From positions 1 through 64,000 of the forward strand of contig JABBOH010000020.1 of assembly GCA_019351895.1 (NCBI GenBank): a DNA stretch of 64,000 nt, read 5' to 3'. Positions within the stretch are counted from its first letter, which is position 1; each line of letters starts with the position of its first letter. Shown here piece by piece: positions 56,075 through 64,000 of the stretch. A program made the position numbers and the translations under genes. The notes below the pieces were generated by a model. The model worked only from the letters and a program-made list of their open reading frames with translations. It ran no database searches and had not been told where the DNA came from. This DNA is from Pseudomonadota bacterium (GTDB lineage: Bacteria; Pseudomonadota; Alphaproteobacteria; Acetobacterales; Acetobacteraceae).

Positions 56075-56605
56075 GTGGACTGTCCGTGTAGGAGCGACGC
56101 TTTGTCCGAGAGCCGGTCTGCAGAACAGGAACGCATCGAGCAACTGCATGAGCTCGGGGTGCTTAATACACATGAGGACAAGCGGTTTCGTTCTTGCGTC
56201 GATGAAGCGCTCAAAATCTTCGAGGGGGCCACGATTGCAGCCATCACGTTGGTCGATGTCGACCGGCAATGGTTTAAGAGCATTGTCGGTTTTGACATGA
56301 CGGAGACGCCGCGAAACCAATCATTCTGTTCCTATACGATCGAAAGCCGCGGCGTAGTGGTTGTCGAGGATGCGACGAAGGACCCGCGCTTCAATACGAA
56401 CCCGCTGGTAACCGGCGCGCCAAACATGCGCTTCTACGCGGGCGTGAAGCTTGTCAACCGGGTGGGCGCACTATGCGTCATCTCGAACACGCCTCGGCGA
56501 GCCAAGAAGGCCGAGATCCATAAACTGGTCTCGCTCGCCCGGTTCGTGGACATCCAGCTTCTCGCTCACGGAACGCTGCACAACCTCGACAACGTCTCGG
56601 TCTGA
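56075..56605 (+). CDS. Stand-alone GAF domain protein
   Basis: LDRQWFKS-type motif VDRQWFKSIVGFDMTETPRNQSFCSYTI; ATKDPRFNTNPLVTGAPNMRFYAGVKL. Confidence 0.87.
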   Translation: MDCPCRSDALSESRSAEQERIEQLHELGVLNTHEDKRFRSCVDEALKIFEGATIAAITLVDVDRQWFKSIVGFDMTETPRNQSFCSYTIESRGVVVVEDATKDPRFNTNPLVTGAPNMRFYAGVKLVNRVGALCVISNTPRRAKKAEIHKLVSLARFVDIQLLAHGTLHNLDNVSV

Positions 56606-56796
56606 TCGGTTCGTTCCGCGCAAGGGCCGAGAGGCGCGCTTCCCTGCGTGACCGGGCAAAGCTGGCGCCGGGTGGCGGGAGGCGCCGGTGAAGACGGCAG
56701 CTGCGCTTGCAGACGCGATGTGTGACACGAAACGCATCCCAAGCAGGAGCGCGAGTTACCCTGTGGATTGTCGCGCAACACCGGAGCCGTCCGCAT

Positions 56797-58689
56797 CTAG
56801 ACAGCCAAGGCCATCACGGTCCTCCCGCTGCCTGTTCGGCCGCTGGCCGGGGACCCGGCGTCCAAGGGCGCGACTTTGAAGCGGTTCGTGAGTTGAACAA
56901 GCTCGGCGGTCTCCTGGTCGAGCGCATGGCTTGCGGCCGAGCTCCTCTCGACCATGGCAGCGTTCTGTTGGGTCACGCGGTCCATGTGATTGACGGCCGC
57001 GTTCACGTCCCCAAGTCCGGTTGCCTGCTCCTGAGCCGACTGCGCCATCTCGGTGACCGAGATCGTAATCTCCGCCACCTGGGAAACGATCCGGTCGAGG
57101 GACTTGCTGGCGGCATTGACCAGACCGACGCCGGTTTCTACCTCGCTTGCCGAGGTCGCGATCAATGTCTTGATCTGCTTGGCGGCATCCGCAGACCGCT
57201 GCGCAAGCGCCCTGACCTCGCTCGCCACGACCGCGAAGCCGCGCCCAGAATCGCCGGCGCGCGCGGCTTCAACACCAGCGTTCAGCGCCAACAGGTTCGT
57301 CTGGAAGGCTATCTCGTCGATAACGCCTATGATCTGAGTGATCTCCCTGGATGAGCGCTCGATGTTCCCCATCGCGCCCGTCGCCTTTCGCACGATCTCG
57401 CCCGACTGTTGCGCGTCCGCCTTGGTACGTGCGACGACGAGGCTGACCTTCATTGCATTTTCAGCCGTCCTGCGGACCGTTGTCGTTAGCTGCTCCAGAG
57501 CCGCGGCACTCTGCTCCAGACTTGCCGCCTGTTGCTCCGTCCGTTTGCTGAGATCGTCGGCACCTTTGGCGATGTCGTTGCTTCCGGAGCTGATCGACCC
57601 AGTAATACCTACGATTTTGAAAACCAGTTCGGCAACTTGTTCCATAGCGGCGTTGAAATCGATCCGCAGCTTCTCGTAGGCGTCCGGCAGTCCGATTGTC
57701 AGACGGAACACAAGGTCGCCGGCCGAGAGCGATTCCAGCCCCTTGCCGATTGATCCCACGACCATCGCGGCGGCTGCCGCTTCGGTTTCCTGCCGCACCT
57801 GTTCGTCTTCTACCGCTCGGCGCGCGGTCGCTTCGCGGTGCTCACGCTCAAGCACCTGCGTACGCAGCGCGTTTTCCTTGAATACCTGTACGGCCTTGGC
57901 CATCTCCCCCAATTCGTCGGCGCGATCCTGCCCAATGATCTGCGTCGCCAGATTGCCCTGTGCCAACTCCCGCATCCTACTCGAAAACGCTTTCAGCAGC
58001 TTTGAAAGCGACCGCCGCGTGAGGACGGCGAGCAAGAGGAAGATCATGAAGAGCGGCAGGAAAATCGAGGCGAGCCAGATGGCGCGACGGATGAGGGCGT
58101 CATCGATGTCGTTGGTATAGAGGCCGGTTCCGACCACCCAATGCCATTCAGGAATCTCGAGCCCAAACGAAGCTTTGGGTTGCGGCGTTCCACCCGGCAC
58201 CTTGGGGAAGTAGTAGAATTGAAGAGCCGGCTTACCGGCGAGTGCGGCGGTGATGATGGGCGCGAAGATCGGTGTGCCGAAAGGGTCTTGAAGTCTGATT
58301 TCATTCCTGCCGATCAGCACCTTGTTCGGATGGGACAACATCACCCCGTCGTTGGTGATAACAAAATAGTAGTTCGTCCCGTCGTAACGGATGGCCTTCA
58401 GAGCGGCGAGCGCATCGTGCTGCGCAGTAGCCAGGGGCACGGCGCCGCTCTCGGCCTGCTGCACGAAGCCTTTGACGATAGTGGCACCGACCTGCGTCAG
58501 GTGCCGCACCTCGTCCTGCCGCGCTTGCTGCGCTTGGCCATAGGCACAGTAAAGGGTCAGCGCGATGCCGCAGACGGCGAGCACCACCCCCGAAAGCGCT
58601 ATGAAGGTAAACTGGCGCGAGATCGAGATGGCGCCGAGCGCCGTCCACGTCCGCGTTCGGCCAGGCCTATCGTTGAGGACTACTGTCAT
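56797..58689 (-). CDS. Methyl-accepting chemotaxis protein with Cache-type sensor and HAMP
   Basis: YYFVITNDGVMLSHPNKVLIGRNE Cache-like region; IDEIAFQTNLLALNAGVEAARAGDSGRGFAVVASEVRALAQRS signalling domain. Confidence 0.94.
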   Translation of the reverse strand: MTVVLNDRPGRTRTWTALGAISISRQFTFIALSGVVLAVCGIALTLYCAYGQAQQARQDEVRHLTQVGATIVKGFVQQAESGAVPLATAQHDALAALKAIRYDGTNYYFVITNDGVMLSHPNKVLIGRNEIRLQDPFGTPIFAPIITAALAGKPALQFYYFPKVPGGTPQPKASFGLEIPEWHWVVGTGLYTNDIDDALIRRAIWLASIFLPLFMIFLLLAVLTRRSLSKLLKAFSSRMRELAQGNLATQIIGQDRADELGEMAKAVQVFKENALRTQVLEREHREATARRAVEDEQVRQETEAAAAAMVVGSIGKGLESLSAGDLVFRLTIGLPDAYEKLRIDFNAAMEQVAELVFKIVGITGSISSGSNDIAKGADDLSKRTEQQAASLEQSAAALEQLTTTVRRTAENAMKVSLVVARTKADAQQSGEIVRKATGAMGNIERSSREITQIIGVIDEIAFQTNLLALNAGVEAARAGDSGRGFAVVASEVRALAQRSADAAKQIKTLIATSASEVETGVGLVNAASKSLDRIVSQVAEITISVTEMAQSAQEQATGLGDVNAAVNHMDRVTQQNAAMVERSSAASHALDQETAELVQLTNRFKVAPLDAGSPASGRTGSGRTVMALAV

Positions 58690-58844
58690 GTCTAACCTTC
58701 AGAGCCGGAAACCTAAGAAGGCCACTGGACCGGCAAGGGAGGCAGCCGTAATGGCGCTTGCCGGTAACTTGACGAGGGCAGATTGCGATCTCGTTAAGTC
58801 AATGAGAGTCATTTGCGGCAGTTCGCCATTGTCAAAGGAGAGCC

Positions 58845-59312
58845 GTGCCTATGAGCCTCGACTCCGTCCGTGCATTTTTTGCTCAGAAGGCCCCCGACAT
58901 TGCCATCATCGAGTTGGAGACGACGACGGCGACGGTGGCCCAAGCGGCCGACGGTCATGGCGTCCTGCCGGCGCAGATTGCGAAGACGCTCTCGTTGCGC
59001 GTCGGCGAGCAGTACCTGCTGGTCGTGACCAGCGGCACCGCGCGGCTCGACAACCGCAAAGCGAAGGCAGCGTTCGGCGGCAAGCCCCGGATGCTGAGCG
59101 CCGAGGAAGTGGCGGCCGTCACCGGGCATCCCGTGGGTGGCGTCTGTCCGTTCGGACTGCCCGCGCCACTGCCGATATTTTGCGATGTCTCCCTGCGCGC
59201 CTTCGAAGAAGTAGTGCCGGCCGCCGGCTCCACCCATAGCGCGGTGCGCATCCATCCGCTCCGCATGGCGGAGTTGGTCGGCGCCGAATGGGTGAATGTC
59301 TGTCAGGAGTAG
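58845..59312 (+). CDS. YbaK/EbsC (aminoacyl-tRNA deacylase-like) protein
   Basis: ATVAQAADGHGVLPAQIAKTLSLRVGEQYLLVVTSGTARLDNRKAKAAFG; VGGVCPFGLP; ATG at 58851 is an alternative start. Confidence 0.9.
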   Translation: MPMSLDSVRAFFAQKAPDIAIIELETTTATVAQAADGHGVLPAQIAKTLSLRVGEQYLLVVTSGTARLDNRKAKAAFGGKPRMLSAEEVAAVTGHPVGGVCPFGLPAPLPIFCDVSLRAFEEVVPAAGSTHSAVRIHPLRMAELVGAEWVNVCQE

Positions 59313-59317
59313 CAAGC

Positions 59318-59338
59318 AGCGCCTTTTAAAAAGGCGCT
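59318..59338. terminator. Bidirectional hairpin between convergent ybaK-like and MR/MLE genes
   Basis: AGCGCCTTTT-a-AAAAGGCGCT perfect 10-bp arms, located between convergent stops. Confidence 0.6.
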
Positions 59339-59352
59339 CCGAACTTTTCCTA

Positions 59353-60456
59353 CTAGCCGAAGCTCAAAGCGGGGGGCCCGAAACTGTCCGTGAGGGGGAT
59401 CACGCCGAGACCGGGAGCGTCCGACGCCGTCATGAACCCGTTCTTGCGGCGCGGCGCGCCCGTCGCGATCTCGCGTGTGCCGTAGCTGTTGAAATCGGTC
59501 GCCGAGAAACAGAACTCGGTGGGCGTCGAAAGCGCGAGATGGGCGATAGTCGCAGTGACGATGTCCCCGCCCCACGTGTCCTCGATGGTCATTGCAATGC
59601 CGGTCTCGACGCACAGATCGCGGATAAGCCGTGCCTTCGTCAGGCCCCCGACCTTCGAGATCTTCAGGTTGACGATGTCCATGGCATCCTCGGCCAAGCC
59701 GCGCAGCAAGGCCTCGCTGTCCGTGATGACTTCATCCAGGACAAAGGGCAGAGCCGTCCGGCGCCGGATCGAAAGACATTCCTCGAAGGACGCGCAGGGC
59801 TGCTCGACATAGACATCGAGGTCGGAGACGGCGGCGACTACGCGCGCCGCCTCGGCTCGGTTCCAGCCGGTGTTGGCGTCCGCCACCAGCACGTCGCCGG
59901 GTGCCAGAATCGTACGGCATGCGTGGATGCGGGCGATATCCTCATCGGCGTCGCCACCCACCTTGAGCTGGAACTTGGTGTAGCCTTCCGCGCGATAGGC
60001 GGCGACGGAGGCGGCCATCTGCTCGGGCGGCTGCTGCGAGATGGCGCGGTAAAGGGCGATGCGCTCCTGGGCGGCGCCGCCGAGGAGCGTGTGGAGCGGA
60101 AGGTTCGTGACCTTTCCAAGAATGTCCCAGCAGGCGATGTCGATCGGCGCCTTGACGGCGGAATGGCCCCGGAGAGCCGCATCCATCCGCCGGTTGAGCG
60201 CCCCGAGGTTGGTCGGGTCGAGACCGATGAGCTTGGGAGCGATCTCCGCGATTCCCGCCCGTACGCCGCCCGCGAATGCCGGCAGGTAAGCCGACCCGAG
60301 CGGACAGCTTTCGCCGTAGCCGATAATGCCCGCATCCGTCTCCACGGCGACAACCGTCGTGTCGAAGACCTCGACGAAATTGCCATTGGACCAGCTGTAG
60401 CGACCCTCCTTCAACGGAAGGTCGATCTGCCACGCTTTGATCGCCGTGATCTTCAT
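59353..60456 (-). CDS. Mandelate racemase/muconate lactonizing enzyme family protein
   Basis: [17 protein letters not shown] (KxK), [34 protein letters not shown]; start [10 protein letters not shown]. Confidence 0.9.
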   Translation of the reverse strand: MKITAIKAWQIDLPLKEGRYSWSNGNFVEVFDTTVVAVETDAGIIGYGESCPLGSAYLPAFAGGVRAGIAEIAPKLIGLDPTNLGALNRRMDAALRGHSAVKAPIDIACWDILGKVTNLPLHTLLGGAAQERIALYRAISQQPPEQMAASVAAYRAEGYTKFQLKVGGDADEDIARIHACRTILAPGDVLVADANTGWNRAEAARVVAAVSDLDVYVEQPCASFEECLSIRRRTALPFVLDEVITDSEALLRGLAEDAMDIVNLKISKVGGLTKARLIRDLCVETGIAMTIEDTWGGDIVTATIAHLALSTPTEFCFSATDFNSYGTREIATGAPRRKNGFMTASDAPGLGVIPLTDSFGPPALSFG

Positions 60457-60644
60457 CTGTCGCCTCATCGGGGCCGAGAGACGGCTGTGCCAGGGCTGCT
60501 CCGCCGCGTCGAGAGGCCGAACACCTAAAAGATGGCCGCGCTGCGTATCGGACCGGATTGGCCTCGCCGCTCCCTGGCGGGAGACGCACCGCGTTATGTG
60601 GTGACCCCGGGGCGTTGACAGCGCGCATGATCGCCGCGAAGGTT

Positions 60645-62705
<2,061 letters not shown>

Positions 62706-62712
62706 CACGCGC

Positions 62713-64000
62713 CTAATGCGGCGGGATCATCCAGGGCAGGATGTACTGCTGCAACAGTGCGAGAATGCCGACGAGCAGCGTCATGAACACGCTGTGCTTG
62801 AAGGTGCGGCTGAACACCTTGCCTTCTTGTCCCACGAGATCGGTCACCGAAACGCCGGTCGCGATGTTCTGTGGCGAGATCATCTTGCCCATGACGCCGC
62901 CCGATGAGTTGGTGGCCGCGAACAGCACCGGGTTGAGCTTGAGCTGGTTGGCGGCGACCACCTGCAGATTGCCGAAGAGCGCGTTGCCGGAGGTATCCGA
63001 CCCCGAGAGAAAGACGGCGATCCAGCCAAGGAAGGCCGAGGCCAAGGGGAAAAGAATACCGCCGAGCGAGGCGACCGCCTTGCCGAGCGTGTAAGTCATG
63101 CCGCCGTAGTTCATCACATAGGCCAGCCCGATGATGAAGACGACGGTGATGATGGCGTAGCGCAGCTGCACGAAGGTGCGCAGGAAGCAGCTGATGAAGT
63201 CGCCAAAGCTCACCCGCAGCAGCATGGCGGTGAGGGCCGCCGAGAAGAAGATGGCGGTGCCCGTCGCAAGCGGCTGGAAATCCCAGATCGCCGCGTAGGG
63301 GCGCCCGTAGAGGGTGATGAAGACCGCGTGGTCGAGCCCGGGCCAGGGCACCTTGACCTCGCCGATCGAGAAGATTTTGAAGCTCGTCCAGATGATGACG
63401 ACGGCGGAGACGAGCGCCCAGGGCAGCCAGCCCTGCCAGCCTGATATCTGCGACAGCCGCCCTTGCGCCGAAGTATGATGCTTCATCGCGAATTCAGGGT
63501 TGGGCGCCGGTTTCCAGACCTGAAGGAAAGCGATAGAGACGACGAGCGAAACCAGCGAGGCGAGCACGTCCGTCAGACGGTAGTTGATATAGTTTGCGGT
63601 GATGAACTGCGTGACCGCGAAACTGCCGCCCGCGACAAACAGGAACGGCGCCAGCGCGCGCACCGAGCGCAGGCCGCCGAAGACAAACATGACGTAGAAG
63701 GGCAGGAAAAACGCGAAGAGCGGCAGCTGCCGCCCGACCATCTGCCCGAGCTGCACGTCAGGCAGATGCGTCACCGTGCCAAGCACAGTGATTGGCACGC
63801 CGAGCGCGCCGAAGGCGACGGGCGCGGTGTCGAAGATCAGCGTGTAGGTCAGCGCTTCCAGCGGCGCCCAGCCAATCATGATGAGGACCGACGAGATGAT
63901 CGCGACCGGGGTGCCGAAGCCCGCGATTCCTTCCAGCAGGGCGCCGAAGGAGAAGGCGAGCACGACGAGCACGACGCGCCGGTCGTCGGGCAGATGGTCG
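62713..64000 (-). CDS. L-lactate permease family transporter (5' part beyond window edge)
   Basis: FSFGALLEGIAGFGTPVAI, LFGNLQVVAANQLKLNPVLFAATNSSGGVMGKMISPQNIATG; reverse frame remains open to base 64000. Confidence 0.92.
   Translation of the reverse strand, partial: DHLPDDRRVVLVVLAFSFGALLEGIAGFGTPVAIISSVLIMIGWAPLEALTYTLIFDTAPVAFGALGVPITVLGTVTHLPDVQLGQMVGRQLPLFAFFLPFYVMFVFGGLRSVRALAPFLFVAGGSFAVTQFITANYINYRLTDVLASLVSLVVSIAFLQVWKPAPNPEFAMKHHTSAQGRLSQISGWQGWLPWALVSAVVIIWTSFKIFSIGEVKVPWPGLDHAVFITLYGRPYAAIWDFQPLATGTAIFFSAALTAMLLRVSFGDFISCFLRTFVQLRYAIITVVFIIGLAYVMNYGGMTYTLGKAVASLGGILFPLASAFLGWIAVFLSGSDTSGNALFGNLQVVAANQLKLNPVLFAATNSSGGVMGKMISPQNIATGVSVTDLVGQEGKVFSRTFKHSVFMTLLVGILALLQQYILPWMIPPH

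Noticed and set aside
56796-56805. Further TCTAGACA half-site resembling the phn operator
   Set aside because: Overlaps the stop codon of the MCP gene, is not a perfect palindrome and has no phn gene downstream; likely coincidence

Overview
GC-rich chromosomal window, probably from an alphaproteobacterium of the Hyphomicrobiales/Rhizobiales type (an inference from gene content and synteny). It is densely coding. I see no rRNA, tRNA, CRISPR array, transposase, integrase or phage module. From left to right the window contains: (1) the end of a suf Fe-S operon (sufD partial, sufS, sufT-like, sufA); (2) a reductive pyrimidine catabolism locus (hydA, preT, preA, Zn amidohydrolase) followed by an NMT1-type ABC importer and a branched-chain-amino-acid-type ABC importer with a fused LivM-LivG protein; (3) DUF188 and GGDEF genes; (4) a MocDEF-like cluster (desaturase-fold oxygenase, Rieske ferredoxin, ferredoxin reductase, TIM-barrel isomerase) with a divergent LacI regulator; (5) thioesterase, trxA, GT9, addA, addB, murU-like and tsaE; (6) a TrxR-like FNR and an unannotated 51-aa membrane peptide gene; (7) the spoVR-yeaH-prkA stress operon; (8) RbsD/FucU, DUF1275, PsiE, alpha/beta hydrolase, DUF892 and two SYLF paralogs; (9) a C-P lyase locus phnGHIJKLMN plus phnDCE, with a second divergent phnM-like gene and a shared 15-bp palindromic motif in its promoters; (10) TMEM175-like, GAF, MCP, YbaK and MR/MLE genes; (11) a TPP riboswitch upstream of thiC; (12) a partial L-lactate permease. 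The most useful leads are the shared phn motif with no phnF in the window, the second PhnM, the MocDEF-like oxygenase cluster, the small membrane peptide missed by the ORF track, and the absence of amgK between tsaE and murU. I do not see a clearly novel system; most of the content belongs to known families.
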